NCBI GenBank assembly: GCA_036397855.1 | Contig: DASWID010000112.1 | Coordinates: 1 to 45,219 of the forward strand | Length of the DNA: 45,219 nt | Direction of reading: 5' to 3' | Source: Thermodesulfobacteriota bacterium | GTDB taxonomy: Bacteria > Desulfobacterota_D > UBA1144 > Nemesobacterales > CSP1-2 | Shown: positions 6,545 through 15,367 of the stretch, one piece after another | How the letters are laid out: each line of letters starts with the position of its first letter | Position numbering within the stretch: position 1 is the first letter of the stretch | Position numbers and translations under genes: made by a program | Notes under the pieces: model-generated | What the model saw: the letters and a program-made list of their open reading frames with translations, nothing else | What the model was told of the DNA's origin: nothing | Database searches by the model: none

Positions 6545-8550
6545 TTTATCTCTCCGAGGTATTTAATTTCTAAATCACGGAGTCTTTTTATCTTGTCTCT
6601 GCTGCGGGCTGCATTCTCAAACTCAAGCTTATTTGCAGCCAGTTTCATTTCCTCCGTAAGTTTTTTGATAAGGCCCGGAATCTTTTCTGGAGTAACATCT
6701 GATATCTCACCCTCATCATCCTTAGGAACCGTGAAATAGTCTGCTTCATATATAGAAGCGAGTATATCACTTATCCTCTTCTCAATACTCTTTGGTGTGA
6801 TATGGTTCGATTTGTTAAATGCCAATTGAATTTCCCTTCTTCGGCTGGTTTCATAAATCGCCCTCGACATGGACGTGGTAATCCTATCTGCATACAATAT
6901 AACCCTTCCCCTTATATTTCTGGAAGCTCGACCGAAGATCTGTATCAGCGATGTTTCTGAACGCAGGTATCCTTCCTTGTCCGCATCTAACACGGCAACA
7001 AGGGACAGTTCAGGTATGTCAAGCCCTTCGCGCAGGAGATTGATGCCTATTAGAACATCGAAAACTCCGATCCTGAGGTCTCTTATAATCCTAATCCTCT
7101 CCAGTGTTTCGATGTCGGAATGTATATACCTCACCTTTATACCGATTCGTCTATAATATTCGGCTAAATCCTCTGCCATGCGTTTGGTAAGAGTCGTTAT
7201 AAGAACCCGATCGGACATGTCTACCGCCTTTTTTATTTCCTCTAGAAGATCGTCTACCTGGTTCTCTGCGGGTCGTATTTCTATCTCAGGATCAGCGAGT
7301 CCGGTGGGACGTATGATCTGTTCAACAACCTCCGCCTCGCATTTAGAAAGCTCGTATTGCCCGGGAGTAGCCGAGACAAAAATCACTTGATTGATCTTTT
7401 CCTCAAACTCAGAGAAGTTAAGTGGTCGGTTGTCGATAGCGGAGGGAAGCCTAAAGCCGTGTTCCACTAGAGTGAGCTTCCTGCTCCTATCACCCTCATA
7501 CATTCCCCTAAGCTGCGGGACTGTCTGATGACTTTCATCTATAATAAACAATGAATCCTTTGGAAAATAGTCCAATAGCGTCCAAGGGGGTTCTCCTGGT
7601 CTCCTGCCCGATAGGTGCCTTGAATAGTTTTCAATTCCCGGGCAGAAACCGATTGTAGAGAGGAGTTCGAGATCATATTTTGATTTTTCCTCTATCCTTT
7701 TCTTTTCCAAGGTCATGCCCCGAGATTCAAAGTAGCTTATTCTCTCTATTAGCTCTTCCTTTATGGTTTTAATCGCACGAATTAGTTTCTCTGCCGGTGC
7801 AACATAATGTGTATTTGGATATATGATAGCTTTTTTTATATTTCTTACCGTCCTCTTTTCTAATGGTTCAATCTCCTTGATCGATTCGACATAATTACCA
7901 AAGAATTCCACCCTTAATGCAATCGACTCTTCATGTGATGGAAAAAGCTCTACCGAATCGCCCTTGACCGCAAAACTACCCCTGTAAAATTCGTTGTTGC
8001 TCCTTTCATAACGGGCATCTGTAAGCTTCCTAAGGAATTCGTCCCTCCCGATATCCATTCCTTCCTCAATTATGGTAAGCATGCCGTAATAGTCCTCGGG
8101 GGAGCCTATACCATAAATACATGAAACGCTTGCCACTATAATTACGTCTCTTCTGTCGAAAAGCGATGAAGTTGCCGCGTGTCGTAGTCTATCAATATGT
8201 TCATTTATGGATGCATCCTTCGCTATATATGTATCGGTTTCCGGTATATAGGCTTCGGGTTGATAATAATCATAGTAGCTGACAAAGTAATGCACGGCAT
8301 TTTCCGGAAACAGCTCTTTGAGTTCTCCATACAATTGTGCGGCAAGTGTCTTATTATGCGCGATAATCAGTGTTGGCTTGTCCAGATTAGCGATTGCTTT
8401 TGCGATGGTAAAGGTTTTACCACTGCCGGTGACTCCGAGCAGTACTTGATGCTTAAGACCCCTAAGAACGCCTTTGGTAAGCTTATCTATGGCTGATGGC
8501 TGATCACCCTTAGGAGAAAAATCCGTCTTAATTTTAAAGAGGTTTGACAC
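6541..8550 (-). CDS. uvrB: Excinuclease ABC subunit B
   Basis: 669 residues, normal for UvrB, the helicase-like damage-verification subunit of nucleotide excision repair. The Walker A GVTGSGKT is at 39-46, the Tyr-rich beta-hairpin YYDYYQPEAYIP near 88-99, and the DEAD-like DESH motif is followed by QTVPQ. Motif VI reads FGRASRNIRGRVILYAD. The C-terminal UVR motif (KLTEEMKLAANKLEFENAA), which contacts UvrC, is present. It is the first gene of a two-gene unit with the transglutaminase gene. No LexA-type box was recognised in the 141-bp upstream gap. Confidence 0.97.
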   Translation of the reverse strand: MSNLFKIKTDFSPKGDQPSAIDKLTKGVLRGLKHQVLLGVTGSGKTFTIAKAIANLDKPTLIIAHNKTLAAQLYGELKELFPENAVHYFVSYYDYYQPEAYIPETDTYIAKDASINEHIDRLRHAATSSLFDRRDVIIVASVSCIYGIGSPEDYYGMLTIIEEGMDIGRDEFLRKLTDARYERSNNEFYRGSFAVKGDSVELFPSHEESIALRVEFFGNYVESIKEIEPLEKRTVRNIKKAIIYPNTHYVAPAEKLIRAIKTIKEELIERISYFESRGMTLEKKRIEEKSKYDLELLSTIGFCPGIENYSRHLSGRRPGEPPWTLLDYFPKDSLFIIDESHQTVPQLRGMYEGDRSRKLTLVEHGFRLPSAIDNRPLNFSEFEEKINQVIFVSATPGQYELSKCEAEVVEQIIRPTGLADPEIEIRPAENQVDDLLEEIKKAVDMSDRVLITTLTKRMAEDLAEYYRRIGIKVRYIHSDIETLERIRIIRDLRIGVFDVLIGINLLREGLDIPELSLVAVLDADKEGYLRSETSLIQIFGRASRNIRGRVILYADRITTSMSRAIYETSRRREIQLAFNKSNHITPKSIEKRISDILASIYEADYFTVPKDDEGEISDVTPEKIPGLIKKLTEEMKLAANKLEFENAARSRDKIKRLRDLEIKYLGEIK

Positions 8551-8691
8551 AATTACCCGACTAAAATTCTAATTGAATTGTGTAATAGTGTAAATAATAT
8601 CCATAACCTTGTGGTCAGTCGGTTAAGAATAGCTGATTGGTATACCTTTCAAGAATTATAATCAGTCGAATATTGCGAAGGTCAAAAGGGC

Positions 8692-9111
8692 CTATTTATG
8701 TTTCTTCTTAACTTCGGTGAACCTTATTTTTTGCAGGTTTTGCCTTTGTTCTGGTGTCAGTACTTCTCTTATCTTTAATAACATATCTAGCCTGAGTCTT
8801 TTTAACTTTGTCTTTAATTGCACCACCTCATCATTCAGTTCCAGAACCTCATCCCTACCTGAATTTGGGTCTTCAATCTTCGATCGGAACTCTGATTGTT
8901 TCTGTTTTAATTGTGAATACAAGTCTGCTATTGGGTCCTTATTACCGTTGAATATTTGTTCTATGAGGTCGACTTGATCCTTTGTTAGATTAAGTTCCTT
9001 GACAACTTCGGGATCTTTCCACCACTTGGCGCTCTTATAGCCACCATGACTGTAGGAGTTTGGTGAGTAAAACAAGATTAAAGTTAAAATAATGAAGCAG
9101 GTCTTTTTCAA
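8692..9111 (-). CDS. Spy/CpxP-like periplasmic protein
   Basis: 139 residues with an N-terminal signal peptide (MKKTCFIILTLILFYSPNSYS). The mature helical protein carries two LTxxQ-type motifs: LTKDQVDLIEQI near the start and LTPEQRQNLQKIR near the end. This is the signature of the Spy/CpxP/CnrX family of periplasmic chaperones and metal sensors. It is the last gene of an ECF sigma / anti-sigma / Spy trio, 3 bp after the anti-sigma gene, so it may act as the envelope or metal sensing component or be the main regulon output. The C-terminus is lysine and histidine rich (KKKHK). Confidence 0.72.
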   Translation of the reverse strand: MKKTCFIILTLILFYSPNSYSHGGYKSAKWWKDPEVVKELNLTKDQVDLIEQIFNGNKDPIADLYSQLKQKQSEFRSKIEDPNSGRDEVLELNDEVVQLKTKLKRLRLDMLLKIREVLTPEQRQNLQKIRFTEVKKKHK

Positions 9112-9114
9112 TTC

Positions 9115-9606
9115 CTATCCTCCCGTGTTATTATCGTTGTCAAACTTCCAAAGCCCATAGATCTCCAACACGTCCGCACTGTCGAAAGATATTGTTCTGT
9201 CAACTTCAAATAGTAGCTTTTCGTCTTCTCTATCCTTCTCCGTATACTTAACTACGCTATTTTCTGCTCTCATATATACAATTGCAACAACAGAGATAAT
9301 GAGGAACAGAGACAAGACAGATATGTATGACCAATTCCGCACCCGGTAGTCGAAGAGTTTAAACAACCATGGTTTAGGGCCTTCTTCCCGATGATTCAAT
9401 CCTTCCCAAAACTTTATTATATAATCCTCTTTTGGTTCAATCCCTTCCCATTTATCCAGTAACTTCCATTCTAGATTTGCGAATCTCAGAAATTCGTTGC
9501 ATTCGCTGCACACGTCCAAATGAACCTTCAACTCGTCCATTTGTGACTTGTCCCGGTCATCAATAGTGTAATCGAGTATTAAGTCCTTGAAATTCTCACA
9601 ATTCAT
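9115..9606 (-). CDS. Anti-sigma factor, zf-HC2 type
   Basis: 163 residues. The N-terminal cytoplasmic domain has the zinc-binding anti-sigma motif His29-x3-Cys33-x2-Cys36 (HLDVCSEC). A single membrane helix lies at about 92-110 (SYISVLSLFLIISVVAIVYM) with a periplasmic tail of about 50 residues. It is predicted to sequester the ECF sigma factor encoded immediately upstream. The two genes overlap by 11 bp (9596-9606), implying coupled translation and stoichiometric production. Confidence 0.82.
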   Translation of the reverse strand: MNCENFKDLILDYTIDDRDKSQMDELKVHLDVCSECNEFLRFANLEWKLLDKWEGIEPKEDYIIKFWEGLNHREEGPKPWLFKLFDYRVRNWSYISVLSLFLIISVVAIVYMRAENSVVKYTEKDREDEKLLFEVDRTISFDSADVLEIYGLWKFDNDNNTGG

Positions 9607-10180
9607 TTTCTCCCCTCTCTTCCAAAATTGGTTTTAATTTATCGATCAGTTTCATTCTTCCTCTATGAATATAGGTTTTAACCGCACCCACGGTGCATCC
9701 TATTACATCGGCTACTTCATCATAGGACAATCCTTCATATTTGCAAAGAATAATCGAAGTCCTCTCTTTCTCAGGTATTGCATTTAGTGCTTGAAAAATG
9801 CTATCCCTAATGTCCCTTCTGTTGATCAAATCATAACCACTCGGTGAATTAGAATCTCTTACATCCCCCTTATTCTCCTGAAATTCATCTAAACTCACTT
9901 TATTCATTCTGCCTTTTACTTTTATTTCAGTCAGGCAAACATTCGTAGCAATCTTGTAGAGCCATGTGGAAAATTTAGCCTGCGGTCTGTATTCCTTTAC
10001 CGATCGGTAAACCCTTAAAAAGACTTCTTGAGCTAAGTCCTCTGAATCATTTCTATCATTGGTAAACCGGTATATATAATTCATAATAGACTTGTAGTGT
10101 CTTTTCATTAATTCTGTGAAGGCACTGTCATCCCCTGATTTGACTCTCCTCATGAGCTCGATATCAGTTTCCATCTGCAT
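9596..10180 (-). CDS. ECF (RpoE-like) RNA polymerase sigma factor
   Basis: 194 residues. Sigma region 2 spans about 20-90 (HYKSIMNYIYRFTNDRNDSEDLAQEVFLRVY core and FSTWLYKIATNVC), and region 4 about 130-180 (PEKERTSIILCKYEGLSYDEVADVIGCTVGAVKTYIHRGR). Both are intact. It leads the trio with the zf-HC2 anti-sigma factor and the Spy-like protein. ECF operons are often autoregulated, but I could not fix a matching promoter pair upstream. There is an ATG three codons downstream (METDIEL) that could also serve as start; neither has a strong ribosome binding site. Confidence 0.9.
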   Translation of the reverse strand: MQMETDIELMRRVKSGDDSAFTELMKRHYKSIMNYIYRFTNDRNDSEDLAQEVFLRVYRSVKEYRPQAKFSTWLYKIATNVCLTEIKVKGRMNKVSLDEFQENKGDVRDSNSPSGYDLINRRDIRDSIFQALNAIPEKERTSIILCKYEGLSYDEVADVIGCTVGAVKTYIHRGRMKLIDKLKPILEERGENEL

Positions 10181-10500
10181 GCAGATTAGATTTTATATTT
10201 TAGTAACTAAAAATCAAAGAAAATGTTACGGATTTATTAACTATGTCAATTGATTAGGTATAATAAGCACGGAAATAAAGATTTGCTAGATACTTACAAA
10301 CATTCTTAGATTTCCTCAACCACTAGTCAATTAATTATATTGTGATTAAGCAACTGATAATTATTGTTGGTGCGATAAGTATGGTAAGAATACATAATTT
10401 GATAATGACAGAACCATCGTTTAGCGTCGATCAGAATTAATTTTCATTAAATTAATAGAGTGTCAAGTAAACACGCAACACATGCTCAACTGGAATACAG
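10181..10500. promoter_or_regulatory. Divergent intergenic region (ECF sigma / MFS)
   Basis: 320 bp of AT-rich DNA between divergently transcribed genes, so it must hold promoters for both. TATAAT at 10259-10264 on the plus strand is a perfect -10 hexamer, but no good -35 lies 16-18 bp upstream. A TTGACA on the minus strand (about 10244-10249) has only a weak -10. No gene is supported here. Confidence 0.3.
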
Positions 10501-12123
10501 ATGAAAAAAAGGCCCTTTGGTAATGACTCGGCTAATTTTGGGCGATTTGATGCACCTGAAAACGTATCCACTCCAGATCGGGGTGAAACTGAGTTAAAGC
10601 CCCCCATGATCTCCAAATCTAGAAGAATCTTTGTCACCATGGGGCTAATGATAGGAATGTTTCTAAGTGCGCTCGAAGCTACAGCTGTTAGCACCGCAAT
10701 GCCTACCGTTGTCTCCAGTCTAGGGGGCCTGAACATTTACAGTTGGGTCTTTTCCGCCTATGTTCTTACATCGACTATTTCGCTGCCCTTTTGGGGAAGA
10801 CTGTCGGACCTTTACGGAAGGAAAAGGTTCTACATTATCGGCATTGCGATATTTCTCATAGGATCGGCACTTTCAGGACAATCAAAGTCCATGAATGCTC
10901 TGATTTTATTTCGTGCACTTCAGGGATTCGGTGGCGGAGCCCTTTTGACCTTGGGAATGATAATCGTCGGCGAAATGTTTTCACTGACGGAAAGGGCAAG
11001 GGTACAGGGTCTTTTCGGTGGTGTTTGGGGCCTTTCTAGCATAGTCGGACCAATTCTAGGAGGCGTTATTACAGATCAGTTTTCATGGCGATGGGTTTTT
11101 TACCTTAATATTCCCTTCGGAATCATAGCGGTATTAGTGATATGGTTTGCACTCAAAGAAAACACATTTACTGGCAAGAAAGTATTTCTTGATATTAAGG
11201 GAGCAACAGTATTGACGGCACTGGTCTCACTTTTTCTGATTGGCCTGACACAGATCGGCAAGGAGGACAGCTTACATTCTCTGGTTGTAACTCTAATGCT
11301 GGTATCATGTATCCCTTTACTGTGGCTATTTATCAAAACACAGAAGCTTGCGAAAGATCCAATCCTCCCACTCGAATTGTTTTCAAACCCATTTTTTAAG
11401 ACCTCCGTTATCACCGGTTTTCTCGTGGGAATGGCAATGTTCGGGTCAATATCATTTATACCTTTATTTATTCAAGGGGTGATTGGAACTAATGCTACGC
11501 AAGCGGGAACCATTCTTACACCATTGTTACTCAGTTGGGTCTTTTTCTCAAGCATTTCCGGGAAATTAATGCTTCGATTTGGTTATAGACAGATCATTTT
11601 AATTGGCACTGCCCTATTATCTATTGGATTTTTTCTTCTCAGCTACATGAGTAAAGATACATCGCATAGTGGTACTATCGTAATATTGCTTATCCTTGGG
11701 ACCGGAATGGGTATGATCTTCGTCCCTTTACTCCTAGCTGTTCAAAATTCTGTTCCAAGATCGAGACTCGGAATTGCTACCTCCACGACTCAATTTTTCC
11801 GATCTATGGGTGCCACTATCGGAGTAAGCGTAATGGGAATGGTTCTGAGTACCACGATGCTATACGGAACCGGTTCACTTTCAAAGTCACTTGAGGCCTC
11901 GGAATTGCATTATCTAAAGAATCCGGATTTGATCGTAGACCCTGAAGCAAGGACTTATTTATCCCCTGAAATCCATGATGCATTAACCCATTTGTTAGCT
12001 AGCTCACTGAGAAATGTATTTTTAACCGGATTATTCATAGCAGTCGTTGCCTTCGTCTCTGCATTTCTTATGCCTAAGGGAAGGTTCATAGACATGAGGG
12101 AAGAAGAAAAAAAAATTGTTTAG
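10501..12123 (+). CDS. MFS efflux transporter, DHA2 (EmrB/QacA) family
   Basis: 540 residues with about 14 hydrophobic segments, typical of the 14-TM DHA2 drug:proton antiporters. Motif A is GRLSDLYGRKR in the first cytoplasmic loop. The first helix ends LEATAVSTAMPTVVSSLGG, equivalent to the LDxTIVNVALP motif. Motif C-like GPILGGVI follows helix 5. The N-terminus is longer than usual by about 35 hydrophilic residues; the in-frame ATG before ISKSRRIF could be the true start. The ribosome binding site at 10501 is weak. It is transcribed away from the sigma operon, and no regulator of the TetR/MarR type is adjacent. Substrate unknown. Confidence 0.88.
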   Translation: MKKRPFGNDSANFGRFDAPENVSTPDRGETELKPPMISKSRRIFVTMGLMIGMFLSALEATAVSTAMPTVVSSLGGLNIYSWVFSAYVLTSTISLPFWGRLSDLYGRKRFYIIGIAIFLIGSALSGQSKSMNALILFRALQGFGGGALLTLGMIIVGEMFSLTERARVQGLFGGVWGLSSIVGPILGGVITDQFSWRWVFYLNIPFGIIAVLVIWFALKENTFTGKKVFLDIKGATVLTALVSLFLIGLTQIGKEDSLHSLVVTLMLVSCIPLLWLFIKTQKLAKDPILPLELFSNPFFKTSVITGFLVGMAMFGSISFIPLFIQGVIGTNATQAGTILTPLLLSWVFFSSISGKLMLRFGYRQIILIGTALLSIGFFLLSYMSKDTSHSGTIVILLILGTGMGMIFVPLLLAVQNSVPRSRLGIATSTTQFFRSMGATIGVSVMGMVLSTTMLYGTGSLSKSLEASELHYLKNPDLIVDPEARTYLSPEIHDALTHLLASSLRNVFLTGLFIAVVAFVSAFLMPKGRFIDMREEEKKIV

Positions 12124-12214
12124 CTAAAAAACCTTAATAATCGCTCGGACCGTCAATCTTCTAAAAACAGAAATCCTATTCTAAATTTACCTTTATGATT
12201 GGAAGTGATCGAAA

Positions 12215-12463
12215 ATGAAAAAGATAATTGCCAGTCTGCTACTTCTTATATCATGTGCGAGAGGCAATCATACTGATACCAAGAGTGAAAAAGTATTTCG
12301 TCCAAGGGATTGCTTGAACATGCCTGTTAGCATTCAAAGCTTTCAGTATTTGGACCCGTCCTTGAAGAATCGTAAGATCAGTCGTGCTACACTGGCTAGG
12401 CGTGCAACATTGATGGGTAAAGGGGCTCCATCAGATGTTCCCTGTGAAAAACAATCCCGATAG
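12215..12463 (+). CDS. Small predicted lipoprotein (82 aa)
   Basis: 82 residues with a lysine-start signal sequence and a lipobox-like LLLISC ending at Cys14, so probably a lipidated periplasmic protein. The mature part has two further cysteines (RDCLNMP and VPCEK), which could form a disulfide. No family recognised. It stands 91 bp after the MFS gene and 99 bp before cobA-hemD. Confidence 0.55.
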   Translation: MKKIIASLLLLISCARGNHTDTKSEKVFRPRDCLNMPVSIQSFQYLDPSLKNRKISRATLARRATLMGKGAPSDVPCEKQSR

Positions 12464-12562
12464 GGGAATAAACATCAACCGACAATCATTCAATTCAAGA
12501 AGCCTCTTGGCCTAACTGGCCTTGACAATCAACAATTCCTTCGGATTTCTTTTACTTTATCG

Positions 12563-14098
12563 ATGACGAAAAAGGGAATCGTATACCTCATTGGTGCTGG
12601 TCCGGGAGATCCAGGGCTATTTACGTTAAAAGGAAAGAAATTCCTGGCACGATCGGAGGTTATAGTATACGACTACCTCGTAAACCCAGAGCTACTCGAA
12701 TTTGCTAGAGAAGGAGCGGAAATTATATATGTTGGAAAAAAAAGAGGCCATAAGGAGATTCCACAAAAGGAAATTAATAGGCTAATCACGAAGAAAGCGC
12801 TGGAGGGGAAAACCGTTGCAAGGCTTAAAGGTGGAGACCCGTTCATATTTGGAAGGGGGGGCGAGGAAGCGGTTGAACTGGCAAAACACGGTATTCCGTT
12901 TGATGTAATTCCGGGTGTATCATCTCCCACAGGGGTGACAGCATATGCCGGGATACCGCTTACACATAGGGATTATTCGTCATCGTTTGCGGTCGTTACA
13001 GGTCATGAAGACCCTAAGAAACTAAAAACATCACACCCGTGGGAAGCCCTGGCTAAAATAGGTACACTCGTATTCCTAATGGGAGTTGAAAAACTGGAAC
13101 AGAATATGAAAAAGCTAATCGAGATGGGGAAGTCACCGAAGACCCCAGCGGCCATTATCACTTGGGGCACTCTCCCAAATCAATCAACGCTAACAGGAAC
13201 TATAGGGACTATAGTTAGCTTATCAAAAGAAAAAAAAATATCTTCCCCGTCAATCATAGCGGTCGGAGATGTCGTCAATTTAAGAAAGAATATAAATTGG
13301 TTCGAATCAAAGCCCCTCTTTGGTAAAACAGTTCTGGTGACTAGGGCCAGACCCCAATCAAGAATATTTGCCGAATTCCTCGAAGAGGAAGGCGGACAGG
13401 TAATTGAGTTTCCCACTATCGATGTGGTACCTATCAGGACTTGGAACAGGATCGATAAGGCGGTTGAAAAATTAGGCCATTACAACTGGCTGATCTTTAC
13501 AAGTGTAAACGGGGTAAACTTCTTTTTTCAAAGGTTTAGGAGAAAGAAGAGGGATGTAAGGGAGCTTAAGGGTATAAGAATCGCGGCCATCGGAGAACAA
13601 ACAGAAAATGAGATTAACAAGATGGGGATTAAGGTGGATTTGATTCCTGAAGAATTCAGGGCTGAAGGTTTGATAAAGCTTTTTGAGAGAATCGATATTA
13701 AGGGAAGTCGGATTCTTATCCCCAGGGCAAAGATAGCAAGAAGAATTCTTCCAATGAAACTCAGAAAAATGGGTGCTCGTGTCGATGTATTGCCAGTCTA
13801 TGAGACCAAGATGCCGGGGAAATTGAAAATAGATAAGGTTAGAAAGTTGCTCTTGAACGGTGACATAGATGTTATAACATTTACGAGTTCATCGACTGTT
13901 AAGAACTTCTTTTCTATGATTGGAAGGGATAAAAAAATAATCTCGAGATCAACAATTGCATGTATTGGACCGATAACAGCCGAGACGATAAGAGGTTTTG
14001 GAATCGAGCCTGAAATTATTTCAGGAACATACACGGTTCAAGGCCTTACACGAGAAATTGCATCTTATTTCACAGGCGAACAACAAAGTAAGAATTAA
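12563..14098 (+). CDS. CobA-HemD fusion: uroporphyrinogen-III C-methyltransferase / uroporphyrinogen-III synthase
   Basis: 511 residues in two domains. Residues 5-245 are a SUMT (CobA) methyltransferase, with the SAM-binding GAGPGDPGLFTLKG, VYDYLVNPELL, RLKGGDPFIFGRGGEEA, and PGVSSPTGVTAYAGIPLTHR. Residues about 253-505 are HemD (VLVTRARPQSRIFAEFLEEEGG and FTSSSTVKNFF). HemD closes the uroporphyrinogen III ring, and CobA methylates it to precorrin-2, the branch toward siroheme, cobalamin or the alternative heme route. Such fusions are common in anaerobes. It is relevant to the large heme demand of the cytochromes in this window. Confidence 0.93.
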   Translation: MTKKGIVYLIGAGPGDPGLFTLKGKKFLARSEVIVYDYLVNPELLEFAREGAEIIYVGKKRGHKEIPQKEINRLITKKALEGKTVARLKGGDPFIFGRGGEEAVELAKHGIPFDVIPGVSSPTGVTAYAGIPLTHRDYSSSFAVVTGHEDPKKLKTSHPWEALAKIGTLVFLMGVEKLEQNMKKLIEMGKSPKTPAAIITWGTLPNQSTLTGTIGTIVSLSKEKKISSPSIIAVGDVVNLRKNINWFESKPLFGKTVLVTRARPQSRIFAEFLEEEGGQVIEFPTIDVVPIRTWNRIDKAVEKLGHYNWLIFTSVNGVNFFFQRFRRKKRDVRELKGIRIAAIGEQTENEINKMGIKVDLIPEEFRAEGLIKLFERIDIKGSRILIPRAKIARRILPMKLRKMGARVDVLPVYETKMPGKLKIDKVRKLLLNGDIDVITFTSSSTVKNFFSMIGRDKKIISRSTIACIGPITAETIRGFGIEPEIISGTYTVQGLTREIASYFTGEQQSKN

Positions 14099-14099
14099 A

Positions 14100-14822
14100 G
14101 TGGCAAGATTTCCAATCAGTAATAAGAATATATCCAATCAAGAGGCAATCATTACAGGGTCTGATTACAGGCATATTGTTAAGGTCTTAAGATTAAAACC
14201 TGGACAGGAATTAGTACTCTTTGATGAAAGCTCCTTCGAACATATCGGCAAAATAATCGAGATTAATAAGAAAGAGATAAAGGTAAGTATAGTCAACTCG
14301 ACTAAGATTATGTCCAAATCAGATGTCAACTTAACCCTCCTACACGGAATACCAAAAGGAAACAAGATGGACTTTATCGTTGAGAAGGCAACGGAGCTAG
14401 GAGTAGATTCGATAGTACCAGTGGTAACAGAACGGTCCCAAGTAAGAGAGACTAATAAGGCTTTGAGATGGAACAGAATTGCAATAGAATCTTCAAAGCA
14501 ATGCGGGAGGGTGACAACTCCTAAAATTCATGATCCGATCAGGTTTAAAGATGCCGAAATCTACAGTCGTAATGGCGGCTTAAGACTCATATTTTATGAG
14601 CGTTGTAAAACTAAGTTAAGCGATTATATTAAGAGTGTATCAAAACCTACTGCAAACATTATTATATTTATAGGTCCGGAAGGAGGATTTTCTGAATTTG
14701 AGATAAAATTAGCCATGGAGTGGGGATTTTCACCTATTGGTCTTGGCCCCAGGACGCTCAGGACGGAAACGGCCGGCATTGTCGCGGTCGTCTTAATTCA
14801 ACATGTTCTGGGGGATATTTAG
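14100..14822 (+). CDS. rsmE: 16S rRNA m3U1498 methyltransferase
   Basis: I choose GTG at 14100, one base after the cobA-hemD stop, giving 240 residues opening VARFPISNK, like the usual RsmE MxRFF start. An upstream in-frame start at 13998 would overlap the previous gene by 101 bp and add a non-conserved tail. The SPOUT-fold motifs are clear: LLHGIPKGNKMDFIVEKATELG, FIGPEGGFSEFE, and LGPRTLRTETAGI, which forms the SAM-binding knot. RsmE methylates N3 of U1498 in 16S rRNA. It is the last gene of the plus-strand unit. Confidence 0.92.
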   Translation: MARFPISNKNISNQEAIITGSDYRHIVKVLRLKPGQELVLFDESSFEHIGKIIEINKKEIKVSIVNSTKIMSKSDVNLTLLHGIPKGNKMDFIVEKATELGVDSIVPVVTERSQVRETNKALRWNRIAIESSKQCGRVTTPKIHDPIRFKDAEIYSRNGGLRLIFYERCKTKLSDYIKSVSKPTANIIIFIGPEGGFSEFEIKLAMEWGFSPIGLGPRTLRTETAGIVAVVLIQHVLGDI

Positions 14823-14832
14823 CTAGCAAATT

Positions 14833-14849
14833 CCCTGAGGCTTTCAGGG
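14833..14849 (+). terminator. Weak hairpin after rsmE
   Basis: CCCTGA-GGCTT-TCAGGG forms a 6-bp stem 10 bases after the rsmE stop. No T-run follows, so an intrinsic terminator is only a possibility. Confidence 0.3.
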
Positions 14850-15367
14850 TCTCCATGCTTGTTCCGACCTAGACATTGAGGACTCGGGATAGTGATACCC
14901 TGCATTTTGCCACGGGGTCATTCATCGACTATCTATCATCTATTTCTTGCTTTCTTTGTCTTGATACAAAGAAACAATCCTTCGAACGGACAGGCGCAGT
15001 ATGAACGGAGATTTTTGACCTTTAAATCTATGTGGCTATTTGAGCATTATTACTGAATGTCATTAAATTAGGATTCCCAATCCGGACATCCTGAGCCTGG
15101 TCGAAGGATGATTTTAGATCACGAAGTGGAGTAATTGCACACTTCGATGAACTCAGTGTGAACGGGTTAGGGAGATTTTAACGCCTTCGTTTCTGATTTT
15201 CTTAACGCAATTTTTGGAAGGCCAATGACAAAATCAGTTTCGGCTCCGTCATTCCGAAATTTATGAAGCAAATTGAAGCAATCTCCCATTTTTTCGCATG
15301 TTTTAGTGTGTATTTATTTTGGGATTCCCGCACAGCTCGCTCGCCGGAATATCTGATTCGATAAGAT
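14850..15367. repeat. Convergent intergenic region with REP-like units
   Basis: No supported gene between rsmE and the minus-strand cytochrome gene. REP-family units lie at 14977-15005 (CCTTCGAACGGACAGGC then CAGTATGAACGG), 15087-15109 (inverted: CATCCTGAGCCTGGTCGAAG) and 15139-15165 (CACTTCGATGAACTCAGTGT then GAACGG). GGGATTCCCGCACAGCTCGC at 15321-15340 is another intergenic repeat-like string. Confidence 0.45.

Noticed and set aside
10244-10264. Promoter pair for the divergent sigma and MFS genes
   Set aside because: A TATAAT and a TTGACA exist on opposite strands, but neither has a matching partner box at 16-18 bp.
13998-14099. Upstream start for rsmE at 13998
   Set aside because: It would overlap cobA-hemD by 101 bp and add a tail unlike RsmE; GTG at 14100 gives the normal N-terminus.
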